DNA of 64,000 nucleotides from Croceimicrobium sp963974215 (GTDB lineage Bacteria > Bacteroidota > Bacteroidia > Flavobacteriales > Schleiferiaceae). The stretch lies in NCBI GenBank assembly GCA_963974215.1, contig CAXBBL010000002.1:186001-250000 (forward strand), written 5' to 3'. The number at the start of each line of letters is the position of its first letter. The first letter of the stretch is position 1. Of this stretch, positions 23,258 through 31,934 are shown piece after piece. Under the pieces are notes generated by a model. That model was given only the letters and a program-made list of their open reading frames with translations, was not told the origin of the DNA and did not search any database. A program made the position numbers and the translations under genes.

Positions 23258-24355
23258 TTATTTAAGTTGATTTACGAATTGATCAAAAAGGTATTCAGAG
23301 TCATGTGGTCCAGGGAAAGCTTCAGGATGATACTGCACACTGCTAACTTGCTGGTTTTTTAAACGGATGCCTTGCACGCCATCATCATTAAGATGACGAT
23401 GAGTTAGCTCTACATTTTCATTTGCTTCCACCGCTTCCATACTTACCATGAAACCATGGTTTTGGGTGGTTATTTCTCCCTTACCCGTTAACACATTTAG
23501 GACTGGGTGATTAATTCCACGGTGACCTTGGTGCATTTTGAAAGTGGTTAGTCCCTGCGAAATTGCAATAAGCTGATGTCCGAGACAGATACCAAATACA
23601 GGTAAGCCAGAATGTACAATTTCATTTACAATGTGAATCGTGTTATGCATCGCTGCGGGATCGCCTGGGCCATTGGAGATAAACAAACCATCAGGATTCC
23701 AGGCTTTCATTTCCTCTAAACTAGTGTCCATTGGAAATACTTTCATGTAGCAATCGTGGTTTGCAAAATGCCTTAAAATATTGCGTTTTACCCCGAGGTC
23801 TAAAACCGCTAGTTTATGACTAGCACTTTCATTACCAAAGAAATAGGCTTCTTTAGTTGCCACCTTAGATGATAATTCCAGACCTTCCATGGAAGGCACC
23901 GCTTTTAACTGTTCACGTAAAGCGGGAATGTCGTCGGTATGCGTACTTATAATGGCATTCATGGCACCTTTGCTGCGAATATGGCGAACTAAGGCACGCG
24001 TATCAACATCGGCTATTACCAGTTTATTATTCTCACGGAAGTAATCCAGTAAGGAGCCGCTCGCTCCCACTCTACTATGCTTGAGGCTAAAGTTTTTACA
24101 AACTAAGCCAGCAATTTTAATAGAATCAGACTCCACTTCATCATCCTTAACCCCATAGTTACCTATATGAGCATTGGTAGTAACCATCAGTTGCCCATAA
24201 TAACTAGGATCTGTAAAGATTTCCTGATAACCAGTCATACCGGTATTAAAACAAATCTCTCCCGTTGAGCTTCCTTCAATCCCCACGGATCGGCCCCAGA
24301 AAAGTGTTCCATCTTCTAGAATCACTACGGCCTTTTTTCTTGTATGATTGGTCAT
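23258..24355 (-). CDS. carA: carbamoyl-phosphate synthase small subunit
   Basis: Glutaminase subunit that releases ammonia for carbamoyl phosphate, feeding pyrimidine and arginine synthesis. ATG 24355 (MTNHTRKKAVVILEDG) is chosen; an ATG at 24400 would place the first residues inside the rplQ terminator. The N-terminal CPSase_sm domain has FNTGMTGYQEIFTDPSY, and the class I amidotransferase domain has the nucleophile in FGICLGHQL and the partner His in YHPEAFPGPHDSE. 365 residues is normal. The large subunit carB is not next to it and must be elsewhere. Confidence 0.95.
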   Translation of the reverse strand: MTNHTRKKAVVILEDGTLFWGRSVGIEGSSTGEICFNTGMTGYQEIFTDPSYYGQLMVTTNAHIGNYGVKDDEVESDSIKIAGLVCKNFSLKHSRVGASGSLLDYFRENNKLVIADVDTRALVRHIRSKGAMNAIISTHTDDIPALREQLKAVPSMEGLELSSKVATKEAYFFGNESASHKLAVLDLGVKRNILRHFANHDCYMKVFPMDTSLEEMKAWNPDGLFISNGPGDPAAMHNTIHIVNEIVHSGLPVFGICLGHQLIAISQGLTTFKMHQGHRGINHPVLNVLTGKGEITTQNHGFMVSMEAVEANENVELTHRHLNDDGVQGIRLKNQQVSSVQYHPEAFPGPHDSEYLFDQFVNQLK

Positions 24356-24396
24356 ATTATAAAAACTGTTCAAAGTTAAGTTGTAAACCTTCAAGC

Positions 24397-24435
24397 ACAA
24401 AAAAAAGGGATAAGAACTATTAGCCCTTATCCCTT
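24397..24435 (-). terminator. terminator of the ribosomal superoperon (after rplQ)
   Basis: On the minus strand AAGGGATAAG pairs perfectly with CTTATCCCTT around GGCTAATAGTT-like loop sequence, followed by TTTTTT. It lies 22 bases after the rplQ stop and separates it from carA. Confidence 0.85.
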
Positions 24436-24457
24436 AATATTTGTTTTTAGAACGCAA

Positions 24458-24973
24458 TTATTCGCCTTCTTTTTCTTTAGTATCAGTTTCAGCTGCCGCT
24501 GGAGCTTCTTTTACTACTTCAGCTTTCGTTTCAGTAGTAGCTGATTGTGCTTTTTTAGCACCCCCTCTACGACTACGTTTTGCAGTAGCTTTTTCTTTGC
24601 TATTAGTATAGATCTCGTTAAAGTCTACTAATTCAATCATACACATTTCGGCGTTATCACCTAAACGAGTACCAGTCTTAATGATACGCGTGTATCCACC
24701 GGGACGATCACCTACTTTAGCAATAACCTCACGGAACAATTCTGTTACCGCATATTTATTTTTCAAGTACGAGAAAACGATTCTACGATTGTGAGTATTA
24801 TCGGTTTTTGCCTTTGTGATTAAAGGTTCAACATATACCTTTAAAGCTTTTGCTTTAGCAACGGTAGTATTAATTCTCTTGTGCTCGATTAATGAGTTAG
24901 CCATATTGGCCAACATAGCTTTACGGTGAGGAGCCGTTCTACTAAGATGATTTATTTTTTTTCCGTGTCTCAT
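24458..24973 (-). CDS. rplQ: 50S ribosomal protein L17
   Basis: Large-subunit protein near the exit tunnel. The core (about 1-118) starts MRHGKKINHLSRTAPHRKAM and includes RINTTVAKAKALK and GGYTRIIKTGTRLGDNAEM. A low-complexity tail of about 50 residues rich in Lys, Ala and Glu follows, which E. coli L17 lacks but many Bacteroidota have. It is the last gene of the ribosomal superoperon, six bases after rpoA and directly before a strong terminator. Confidence 0.96.
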   Translation of the reverse strand: MRHGKKINHLSRTAPHRKAMLANMANSLIEHKRINTTVAKAKALKVYVEPLITKAKTDNTHNRRIVFSYLKNKYAVTELFREVIAKVGDRPGGYTRIIKTGTRLGDNAEMCMIELVDFNEIYTNSKEKATAKRSRRGGAKKAQSATTETKAEVVKEAPAAAETDTKEKEGE

Positions 24974-24979
24974 CGGTTA

Positions 24980-25972
24980 TTAGTCCTTGTCTAATTTGTA
25001 TTTTGTAATATCCATACCAAAGGTTAGACCTTTAGTTTCAACTAACTCATCTAATTCAGTTAAAGATTTCTTACCGAAATTTCTAAACTTCATTAAATCA
25101 CTTTTAGTGAAAGTAACTAGATCGCCTAGGGTATCCACTTCTGCCGCTTTCAAGCAATTCAATGCACGAACAGAAAGGTCCATATCTACCAATTTGGTTT
25201 TTAGAAGCTGACGCATGTGAAGAATTTCCTCATCATACTTATCGGCTTCTGCAGTAGAACTTTCTTCCAAAGAAATCTTTTCATCACTCACTAACATGAA
25301 GTGTTGAATAAGAATCTTAGCTGCTTCTGTTAAAGCCTTTTTAGGATGAACACTACCATCAGTAGTAATATCCAAGATCAACTTTTCGAAGTCAGTTTTT
25401 TGCTCAACACGATAATTTTCAATGCTATACTTCACATTTTTAATGGGAGTGTAGATAGCATCAACAGCAATCGTCCCTATGGAAGCATTGCTCTTTTTGT
25501 TTTCCTCAGCTGGAACGTAACCGCGACCTTTTTCAATAACGATCTCCATTTCCACCTTTACAGAAGGATCCAGATTACAAATTACTAAATCGGGATTAAG
25601 CACTTGAAAAGCACTTGCAAATTTACCTAGGTCACCAGCAAGAATACGATCTTGACCGCTGATACTAACGTTGATTGCTTCAGATTCTTGATCTTCAATT
25701 TGACGCTTGAAACGTACTTGTTTTAAATTTAGTACGATTTCAGTCACATCCTCAACTACGCCCTTGATGGTAGAGAATTCATGATCTACGCCATCAATTT
25801 TAACCGAAACAATTGCAAAACCTTCTAACGAAGATAAAAGTACGCGACGCAGGGCATTGCCCACAGTAAGACCATATCCGGGCTCTAAAGGTCTGAACTC
25901 GAACTGACCTTCCGTGTCATTCGCATGGTTCATTATAACCTGATCAGGCTTCTGAAAATTTAAGATCGCCAT
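24980..25972 (-). CDS. rpoA: DNA-directed RNA polymerase subunit alpha
   Basis: The alpha subunit nucleates polymerase assembly and contacts regulators. The 330-residue protein has the N-terminal dimerisation domain (RPLEPGYGLTVGNALRRVLL, about 26-45) and a C-terminal domain (about 255-320) with the helix-hairpin-helix motif LNCLKAAEVDTLGDLVTF and FRNFGKKSLTELDELV. Both domains are complete. Placed between rpsD and rplQ, the standard alpha-operon position. Confidence 0.97.
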   Translation of the reverse strand: MAILNFQKPDQVIMNHANDTEGQFEFRPLEPGYGLTVGNALRRVLLSSLEGFAIVSVKIDGVDHEFSTIKGVVEDVTEIVLNLKQVRFKRQIEDQESEAINVSISGQDRILAGDLGKFASAFQVLNPDLVICNLDPSVKVEMEIVIEKGRGYVPAEENKKSNASIGTIAVDAIYTPIKNVKYSIENYRVEQKTDFEKLILDITTDGSVHPKKALTEAAKILIQHFMLVSDEKISLEESSTAEADKYDEEILHMRQLLKTKLVDMDLSVRALNCLKAAEVDTLGDLVTFTKSDLMKFRNFGKKSLTELDELVETKGLTFGMDITKYKLDKD

Positions 25973-25995
25973 AGGGATAGGATTAATTTTATAAA

Positions 25996-26601
25996 TTATT
26001 TAGAGTACAATTCTACGATAAGCTGCTCCTTGATATTTTCAGGGATTTGCGCTCTCATAGGAACACTTAATATCTTTCCAGAATGTGAAGATTCGTTCCA
26101 TTCCAACCACTCTAAAGTTTCTTTGCGAGTTGAAAGAGAGTTGGAAATTACCGACATTGATTTTGACTTCTCACGTACTGCAATTATATCAGTAGGTTTT
26201 ACTTGGTAACTAGGGATGTTTAATACATCACCATTAACCGTAATATGACGGTGACCAACTAACTGACGTGCACCACGACGAGTAGGAGCAATACCTAAAC
26301 GATACACTATGTTGTCTAAACGACATTCGCAAAGTTGTAATAATACTTCACCAGTAATACCTTTAGCACGAGATGATTTGTCGAACATGTTCGCAAACTG
26401 ACGCTCTAAAATACCGTAAGTATATTTAGCTTTTTGCTTTTCAGCTAACTGAATAGCGTACTCAGATTTTTTACCTCTTCTACGAGAAGAACCATGCTGT
26501 CCCGGAGGGTAATTTTTCTTTTCTAAAACTCGATCTGGACCAAAGATTGGATCACCAAACTTGCGCGCAATCTTTGAAACGGGGCCTCTATATCTAGCCA
26601 T
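25996..26601 (-). CDS. rpsD: 30S ribosomal protein S4
   Basis: Primary 16S rRNA-binding protein and part of the mRNA entry site. 201 residues; begins MARYRGPVSKIARKFG. The S4 RNA-binding domain RLDNIVYRLGIAPTRRGARQ is at about 95-114, followed by LVGHRHITVNGDVLNIPSY. The N-terminal part lacks a four-Cys zinc knuckle, so this is the zinc-free form. In many bacteria S4 represses the alpha operon; no leader for that can be recognised here. Confidence 0.96.
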   Translation of the reverse strand: MARYRGPVSKIARKFGDPIFGPDRVLEKKNYPPGQHGSSRRRGKKSEYAIQLAEKQKAKYTYGILERQFANMFDKSSRAKGITGEVLLQLCECRLDNIVYRLGIAPTRRGARQLVGHRHITVNGDVLNIPSYQVKPTDIIAVREKSKSMSVISNSLSTRKETLEWLEWNESSHSGKILSVPMRAQIPENIKEQLIVELYSK

Positions 26602-26624
26602 TACTTCTTAATCTAAATAGATTA

Positions 26625-27017
26625 TTAAACTCTTCTTCTTTTCGGAGGACGACAACCATTGTGTGGAATGGGAGTAACGTCAACTATTTCTGTAACCTCT
26701 ACACCACTATTGTGGATACTACGGATTGCAGACTCGCGTCCATTACCTGGTCCCTTAACATAAACCTTAACTTTCTTAAGGCCATATTCTGACGCTTTAG
26801 TAGCACAATCCTCTGCTGCCATTTGAGCCGCATAAGGAGTGTTTTTCTTACTTCCACGGAAACCCATCTTACCAGCACTTGACCAAGAAATCACTTGTCC
26901 TCTTGTATTGGTTAGAGAGATTATAATATTATTGAAACTTGCATTAATGTGTGCTTCACCTGAGGCTTCCACTACAACATTACGTTTCTTAGCTGCTTTT
27001 CCTTGCTTCTTAGCCAT
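26625..27017 (-). CDS. rpsK: 30S ribosomal protein S11
   Basis: Platform protein of the small subunit near the E site. 130 residues with a basic N-terminus (MAKKQGKAAKKRN), the ASFNNIIISLTNTRGQVISW strand pair, and the C-terminal signature DVTPIPHNGCRPPKRRRV. Complete and of normal length. It lies between rpsM (13 bases) and rpsD (23 bases). Confidence 0.96.
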   Translation of the reverse strand: MAKKQGKAAKKRNVVVEASGEAHINASFNNIIISLTNTRGQVISWSSAGKMGFRGSKKNTPYAAQMAAEDCATKASEYGLKKVKVYVKGPGNGRESAIRSIHNSGVEVTEIVDVTPIPHNGCRPPKRRRV

Positions 27018-27030
27018 AATATTCTAAGTA

Positions 27031-27408
27031 TTATTTAGTAGCCTTTTTCTTGTTGGCAACAGTTTTTCTTCTACCCTTACGAGTACGAGCATTATTCTTT
27101 GTACGTTGACCACGTAGTGGAAGACCCGCACGATGACGAATGCCACGATTACAACCAATGTCCATTAAACGTTTGATATTGATCTGAATCTCAGAACGCA
27201 ATTCACCCTCAACCTTGAAAGTTTCTGTAATAACGTTACGGATAGCCGTTAGCTGGTCGTCATCCCATTCACTAACCTTGATGTTTGGATCGATACCTGC
27301 CTTTTCTAAGATCATCTCAGAACGACTACTCCCGATTCCAAAGATGTAGGTTAGGCCAATAACGCCTCTTTTATTTTTTGGTAAGTCTATACCTGCAATT
27401 CTCGCCAT
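27031..27408 (-). CDS. rpsM: 30S ribosomal protein S13
   Basis: Head protein of the small subunit that contacts the large subunit and P-site tRNA. 125 residues; begins MARIAGIDLPKNKRGVIGLT, with the helix-hairpin-helix part TYIFGIGSSRSEMIL and the tail GLPLRGQRTKNNARTRKG. Complete. It follows rpmJ by 12 bases, opening the alpha-operon part of the cluster. Confidence 0.96.
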   Translation of the reverse strand: MARIAGIDLPKNKRGVIGLTYIFGIGSSRSEMILEKAGIDPNIKVSEWDDDQLTAIRNVITETFKVEGELRSEIQINIKRLMDIGCNRGIRHRAGLPLRGQRTKNNARTRKGRRKTVANKKKATK

Positions 27409-27420
27409 ATCAGCAAATTA

Positions 27421-27537
27421 TTAACCTTGTCTTTGTTTGAATTTTGGATTCTTTTTGTTGATTACGTAAAGCTTGCCATTACGGCGAACAATTTTGCAAT
27501 CAGCACTTCTCTTTTTAATTGATGCTCTTACTTTCAT
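27421..27537 (-). CDS. rpmJ: 50S ribosomal protein L36, zinc-free form
   Basis: A 38-residue gene read by hand on the minus strand: ATG at 27535-27537, TAA at 27421-27423. It begins MKVRASIKKRSADCKIVRR and ends NPKFKQRQG, the L36 framework. Of the C-x2-C ... C ... H zinc ligands of the standard form only one Cys (in SADC) remains, the others being Ser, Asn and Phe, so this is the zinc-independent (C-) form common in Bacteroidota. It sits between infA (6 bases) and rpsM (12 bases), where L36 is expected. Confidence 0.93.
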   Translation of the reverse strand: MKVRASIKKRSADCKIVRRNGKLYVINKKNPKFKQRQG

Positions 27538-27543
27538 TTTCTT

Positions 27544-27759
27544 TTAATATCGGTAAGTAATACGTCCTTTAGTTAAATCATAAGGTGACATTTCAAGTTT
27601 TACCTTGTCACCGGGTAATAGTTTTATATAGTTCATGCGCATTTTGCCAGAAATATGGGCAGTAATAACATGTCCGTTCTCTAATTCTACACGAAACATA
27701 GCATTACTTAACGCTTCTACGATCGTTCCGTCTTGTTCGATTGCTGACTGTTTGGCCAT
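27544..27759 (-). CDS. infA: translation initiation factor IF-1
   Basis: Small OB-fold factor that blocks the ribosomal A site during initiation. 71 residues: MAKQSAIEQDGTIVEALSN, FRVELENGHVITAHISGKMR, and LLPGDKVKLEMSPYDLTKGR ending in ITYRY. Complete. Located between secY (6 bases) and rpmJ (6 bases), the usual position in Bacteroidota, where map and adk are often missing from this cluster, as here. Confidence 0.97.
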   Translation of the reverse strand: MAKQSAIEQDGTIVEALSNAMFRVELENGHVITAHISGKMRMNYIKLLPGDKVKLEMSPYDLTKGRITYRY

Positions 27760-27765
27760 AATTTT

Positions 27766-29112
27766 TTAAAAAGCGCTAACCGCTCTACCTTTTAGTTTAC
27801 CATCTTTCATTAACCCATCATAATGACGGTTTAATAAATAACTTTCTACCTGTTGTAAAGTATCCAATACCACTCCCACCATAATTAGTAGGCTTGTTCC
27901 ACCGTAAAAATAGGCGAACTGTGTGTTTACACCAGCTACCATTGCAAAAGCAGGTAAAATAGCCAGTAGTGCTAAAAATATAGAACCCGGTAAGGTGATA
28001 CGAGACAATACCGTGTCTAGAAACTCTGCAGTCGATTTCCCAGGTTTAATGCCAGGAACAAAACCGCCATTGCGCTTCAAGTCCTCAGCCATCTGATTTG
28101 TATTGACTTGAATTGCAGTATAAAAATAAGTGAATAGTATGATCAATACAGCAAAGACCGCATTGTATCCAAAACCTTGAATATCACTGAACATAGAAAC
28201 TAACCAATCCGCATTCCCACTCTCTAAGCCACTATAGGATAAAACAGTTACTGGAATAAACATAATTGCTTGAGCAAAAATAATCGGCATTACACCAGAA
28301 GCATTAACCTTCAAAGGAATGTACTGCCTGGCCATATTACCCGTAAATGTTCTACCACCAGTTGTTCTCTTCGCATATTGTACTGGTACTCTTCGCACCG
28401 CTTGAACAAGTGCTACGGATAATAAAATAACAATGATTAGGGCGGCAATTTCGATTACAAAAAGAACAAGACCACCACCTGAACGCTCCAATTTAGAAAC
28501 TAGCTCTTGCATAAAAGCCTGAGGAAGACTAGCAATAATTCCCACCATTATAAGAAGTGAAATACCATTACCAATGCCCTTATCCGTTATACGCTCTCCT
28601 AACCACATTGCGAATACAGTTCCAGCTGTTAACACAATAATAGACAGTGGCCAGAATAATTCAGGTCCAACCGCTGGATTGATAACAACACCTTGTGACG
28701 TTAAATTCGCAATATAACCTGGAGCCTGAGCAGTAGTGATAGCAATCGTTAAAATTCTTGTGATCTGGTTTAGCTTTCGGCGACCGCTTTCGCCTTCTTT
28801 CTGCATTTTCTGTATGGTAGGTACAGCCATTCCTAATAGCTGAATTACAATACTTGCAGAAATATAAGGCATGATACCTAAGGCCAAAATGGAGGCATTG
28901 GAAAATGCACCACCGGTAAAGGCATCCAGAATACCAATAAGACCACCATCAGCCTGGTTTTGTAAACCAGTTAAACTGTCGGTATCAATACCTGGCAATA
29001 CCACATTCGAACCTAAACGATAAATCAAAAGCAACCCTAAGGTTAGAAGGATTTTCTCCTTCAGCTCTTGTATCGCCCAAATGTTTTTTATGGTTTCTAT
29101 AAATCGCTTCAT
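27766..29112 (-). CDS. secY: protein translocase subunit SecY
   Basis: Ten-helix channel of the Sec translocon in the inner membrane. 448 residues. The first helix LLTLGLLLIYRLGSNVVLPG, plug region (GALTGGAF-like: LDAFTGGAFSNASILALGIM), PYISASIVIQLL, and the cytoplasmic loop RTTGGRTFTGNMARQYIPLK are visible, and the C-terminus has SYLLNRHYDGLMKDG. Needed to export the many signal-peptide proteins encoded in this window. Eleven bases after rplO. Confidence 0.97.
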   Translation of the reverse strand: MKRFIETIKNIWAIQELKEKILLTLGLLLIYRLGSNVVLPGIDTDSLTGLQNQADGGLIGILDAFTGGAFSNASILALGIMPYISASIVIQLLGMAVPTIQKMQKEGESGRRKLNQITRILTIAITTAQAPGYIANLTSQGVVINPAVGPELFWPLSIIVLTAGTVFAMWLGERITDKGIGNGISLLIMVGIIASLPQAFMQELVSKLERSGGGLVLFVIEIAALIIVILLSVALVQAVRRVPVQYAKRTTGGRTFTGNMARQYIPLKVNASGVMPIIFAQAIMFIPVTVLSYSGLESGNADWLVSMFSDIQGFGYNAVFAVLIILFTYFYTAIQVNTNQMAEDLKRNGGFVPGIKPGKSTAEFLDTVLSRITLPGSIFLALLAILPAFAMVAGVNTQFAYFYGGTSLLIMVGVVLDTLQQVESYLLNRHYDGLMKDGKLKGRAVSAF

Positions 29113-29123
29113 GCCAGGATCAA

Positions 29124-29573
29124 TTATAAAGTTTTCGCTTCGCCACCCAATGCTTCAATTGCTGCTTTTGCAGTAGCCGAGAAAGCGTGTGCTTCAATAA
29201 CTAATTTAGACTTTAACTCGCCTCTTCCAAGAATCTTTACTTTATCCTTTCTTGAAACAAGACCATTCTCAACAAGATCATTTAAAGAAACAGTATCTGA
29301 AATCTTTCCACTCTCCAATAACATTTGAAGTGTATCTAAATTAATACCATTAAACTCTACACGATTAGGATTAGTGAAACCAAATTTTGGCACACGTCTT
29401 TGCAAAGGCATTTGACCACCTTCGAAGCCTATCTTAGATTTATAACCGCTACGAGATTTAGCACCCTTGTGTCCGCGCGTAGCTGTACCACCATGGCCAC
29501 TACCTTCACCGCGAGCAATGCGCTTTGTATTCTTTACAGAACCCTCTGCTGGTTTTAAATTATGTAAATTCAT
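29124..29573 (-). CDS. rplO: 50S ribosomal protein L15
   Basis: Large-subunit assembly protein. 149 residues: MNLHNLKPAEGSVKNTKRIA, the glycine-rich GEGSGHGGTATRGHKGAKSR segment that threads into rRNA, FEGGQMPLQRRVPKFGF, and a C-terminal folded domain ending EALGGEAKTL. Complete. In spc order rpmD-rplO-secY. Confidence 0.96.
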   Translation of the reverse strand: MNLHNLKPAEGSVKNTKRIARGEGSGHGGTATRGHKGAKSRSGYKSKIGFEGGQMPLQRRVPKFGFTNPNRVEFNGINLDTLQMLLESGKISDTVSLNDLVENGLVSRKDKVKILGRGELKSKLVIEAHAFSATAKAAIEALGGEAKTL

Positions 29574-29598
29574 ATTAAATTTTTCTAAGCTTAATACC

Positions 29599-29781
29599 TT
29601 AGTTTACTTCTTCTACACTAATTAAGTGCGAAACCTTTCTTACCATTCCTAAAATCTGTGGCGTAGCTTCGTGCTCTACTACTTGATTCATTTTTTTCAA
29701 ACCAAGAGCCTCTAGCGTACGCTTCTGATCTTGTGGACGATTTATTTTACTACGAACTTGTTTTACAATAATCTTAGCCAT
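29599..29781 (-). CDS. rpmD: 50S ribosomal protein L30
   Basis: Small large-subunit protein, 60 residues from ATG 29781 (MAKIIVKQVRSKINRPQDQK). A longer frame reaches 29826 but overlaps rpsE and has no counterpart in L30. The GLKKMNQVVEHEATPQILGM motif is typical, and VRKVSHLISVEE closes the domain. Located between rpsE and rplO as expected. Confidence 0.95.
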   Translation of the reverse strand: MAKIIVKQVRSKINRPQDQKRTLEALGLKKMNQVVEHEATPQILGMVRKVSHLISVEEVN

Positions 29782-29791
29782 TCTAATAAAA

Positions 29792-30316
29792 TTAACCGTT
29801 AAAAACTTTATCCACACTAATGCCACGTGTCTTTGCTATGGCACCTGCATCTCTTAGAGATAAAAGGGCGTCAAAGGTAGCCTTTACAACGTTATGTGGA
29901 TTAGATGAACCTTTAGATTTTGCTAACACATCATGAACGCCTAAGCTTTCCAATACTGCACGCATTGCACCACCTGCAATTACACCAGTACCATTAGAAG
30001 CAGGACGTAAGAAAATACGTGCTCCTCCAAATTTACCAATCTGCTCATGCGGAATAGTATTCTTTACTAAAGGAATACGCACTAAATTTTTCTTAGCATC
30101 CTCGATTCCTTTCTGAATAGCTTCAGAAACCTCTTTACTCTTTCCTAAACCATAGCCGGCAACACCTTTCTCATCACCTACTACAACAATAGCTGAAAAT
30201 CCGAATGTTCTACCACCTTTGGTTACTTTGGTAACCCTTTGAATACCTACCACTTTATCGGTAAGTTCTAAACCGCTGGGTTTTACCCTCTGAATATTTT
30301 TGTGTCCTTTAATCAT
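29792..30316 (-). CDS. rpsE: 30S ribosomal protein S5
   Basis: Decoding-fidelity protein of the small subunit. 174 residues: a double-stranded-RNA-binding-like N-domain (RVTKVTKGGRTFGFSAIVVV, GVAGYGLGKSKEVSEAIQKG) and a C-domain (GARIFLRPASNGTGVIAGGA, AMRAVLESLGVHDVLAKSKG). No spectinomycin-resistance change can be claimed from this alone. In spc order rplR-rpsE-rpmD. Confidence 0.96.
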   Translation of the reverse strand: MIKGHKNIQRVKPSGLELTDKVVGIQRVTKVTKGGRTFGFSAIVVVGDEKGVAGYGLGKSKEVSEAIQKGIEDAKKNLVRIPLVKNTIPHEQIGKFGGARIFLRPASNGTGVIAGGAMRAVLESLGVHDVLAKSKGSSNPHNVVKATFDALLSLRDAGAIAKTRGISVDKVFNG

Positions 30317-30326
30317 GAGGTATACC

Positions 30327-30680
30327 TTAAAATTTTAATCCACCTTCTCTAGCGCCATCCGCTAAAGCTTTAACACGTCCGTGATATAAATATCCTCCTC
30401 TATCGAAAGAGCATACTTCCACTCCTGCCGCAACAGCTTTTTTAGCTAGGGCGGCGCCCACGGCTTTAGCTACCTCGGTTTTAGTACCTTCTTTGGTTAC
30501 ATCTTTTTCTAGTGAAGAAGCTGCCGCCAAAGTCTTACCACTTAAATCATCTATGATTTGAGCGTAGATCTCTTTATTTGAACGAAATACCGCTAAACGT
30601 GGAGTTTCTGCTGTACCGCTAACTTTCTTACGAATTCTACTACGAATTCTAGTTCTTCTTTGCGTCTTAGTTAGTGCCAT
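30327..30680 (-). CDS. rplR: 50S ribosomal protein L18
   Basis: 5S rRNA-binding protein, 117 residues. Basic N-terminus (MALTKTQRRTRIRSRIRKK), TPRLAVFRSNKEIYAQIIDD, and the C-terminal SFDRGGYLYHGRVKALADGA with REGGLKF. Complete. It is seven bases after rplF and ten before rpsE. Confidence 0.96.
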   Translation of the reverse strand: MALTKTQRRTRIRSRIRKKVSGTAETPRLAVFRSNKEIYAQIIDDLSGKTLAAASSLEKDVTKEGTKTEVAKAVGAALAKKAVAAGVEVCSFDRGGYLYHGRVKALADGAREGGLKF

Positions 30681-30687
30681 TTCTTAC

Positions 30688-31239
30688 TTATTTGCTAGCT
30701 GTTTTACCGGCTTTTCTGCGTATATATTCTCCTACATAACGTACACCTTTTCCTTTGTAAGGTTCTGGTTTACGTAAGGAACGAACTTTTGCGGCTACCA
30801 TTCCTACCAACTGCTTATCGAAGCTGTTAAGAATTACTACTGGATTTTTACCTTTATCAGAAACAGTAGTAACACCTACTTCCTTAGGAATTTCAATCAC
30901 AATATTGTGAGAGTAACCAAGCGCCAAATCTAGAAGTTGACCTTGATTTGAAGCACGGTAACCTACACCTACTAACTCTAATTTCTTTTCGAAACCAGTA
31001 GCTACTCCAATAACCATATTGTTAATAAGAGCGCGGTATAAACCGTGGTTAGCAATAGTTTGCTTCTCCTCGTCTAAACGATTTAAAGTAATAACACTGC
31101 CTTCAATTACCACTTGGATCTGCTCAGAAATTTGTTGAGTTAACTCACCAAGTTTTCCTTTAACCGTAACCAAACCATTGTCAACTTTTACGTCAACTCC
31201 AGCTGGTATATTTATAGGGGATTTTCCTACTCGTGACAT
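30688..31239 (-). CDS. rplF: 50S ribosomal protein L6
   Basis: Large-subunit protein near the sarcin-ricin loop, with two related alpha/beta domains. 183 residues: MSRVGKSPINIPAGVDVKVD, GVATGFEKKLELVGVGYRAS, and the C-terminal signature VAAKVRSLRKPEPYKGKGVR. Complete. Between rpsH and rplR. Confidence 0.96.
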   Translation of the reverse strand: MSRVGKSPINIPAGVDVKVDNGLVTVKGKLGELTQQISEQIQVVIEGSVITLNRLDEEKQTIANHGLYRALINNMVIGVATGFEKKLELVGVGYRASNQGQLLDLALGYSHNIVIEIPKEVGVTTVSDKGKNPVVILNSFDKQLVGMVAAKVRSLRKPEPYKGKGVRYVGEYIRRKAGKTASK

Positions 31240-31249
31240 TGCTTAAATT

Positions 31250-31648
31250 TTAGTATATCTGGCAAAGTACTTCGCCACCTATATTTTCTTTACGTGCTTG
31301 TTTATCCGTCATTACTCCTTTCGAAGTAGATATGATAGCCACACCTAAACCATTAATTACACGTGGAAGATCTTTAGCACCGTGATAAGATCTTAAACCT
31401 GGCTTGCTAATACGTTTCAAAGAGCGTATGGCAGCTTCGTTAGTTACCTTGTCATACTTCAAAGCAATTTTGATAGTGCCTTGTGGGCCATTATCTTCTA
31501 CTTTGTGATTAAGGATAAAACCTTGATCTTGTAAGATGCGAGTAATCTCTAACTTCACATTGGAAGCGGGGATTTCCACGACTTTGTGTCCTGCTAAAAG
31601 AGCGTTACGAACTCTATTTAAAAAATCTGCTATTGGATCTGTAGTCAT
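31250..31648 (-). CDS. rpsH: 30S ribosomal protein S8
   Basis: Primary 16S rRNA-binding protein; in E. coli it also represses the spc operon. 132 residues: TTDPIADFLNRVRNALLAGH, the SKPGLRSYHGAKDLPRVING segment and the C-terminal signature ISTSKGVMTDKQARKENIGG. Complete. Between rpsN and rplF. Confidence 0.96.
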   Translation of the reverse strand: MTTDPIADFLNRVRNALLAGHKVVEIPASNVKLEITRILQDQGFILNHKVEDNGPQGTIKIALKYDKVTNEAAIRSLKRISKPGLRSYHGAKDLPRVINGLGVAIISTSKGVMTDKQARKENIGGEVLCQIY

Positions 31649-31661
31649 CGCTATAATATTA

Positions 31662-31931
31662 TTACCAACTGGCTTTTTTAACTCCTGGGATTAGACCTTG
31701 ATTCGCCATTTCTCTAAAAGTAACACGCGAAATACCGAACTGACGCATATATCCACGAGGACGGCCAGTTAATTTACAACGGTTATGCATGCGAACTGGA
31801 GAAGCGTTCTTTGGCAACTTTTGAAGTGCCTCATAATCACCAGCAGCTTTTAAAGCGGCTCTTTTCTCAGCGTACTTTTCTACAACTTTTTCCCTTTTAC
31901 GTTCGCGGGCTTTCATTGATTCTTTAGCCAT
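31662..31931 (-). CDS. rpsN: 30S ribosomal protein S14, zinc-free long form
   Basis: Small-subunit head protein, 89 residues. It is the long C- type: basic MAKESMKARERKREKVVEKY followed by the ASPVRMHNRCKLTGRPRGYM block and FGISRVTFREMANQG. The C-x2-C pair of zinc-type S14 is not present. Complete, four bases after rplE. Confidence 0.96.
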   Translation of the reverse strand: MAKESMKARERKREKVVEKYAEKRAALKAAGDYEALQKLPKNASPVRMHNRCKLTGRPRGYMRQFGISRVTFREMANQGLIPGVKKASW

Positions 31932-31934
31932 ATC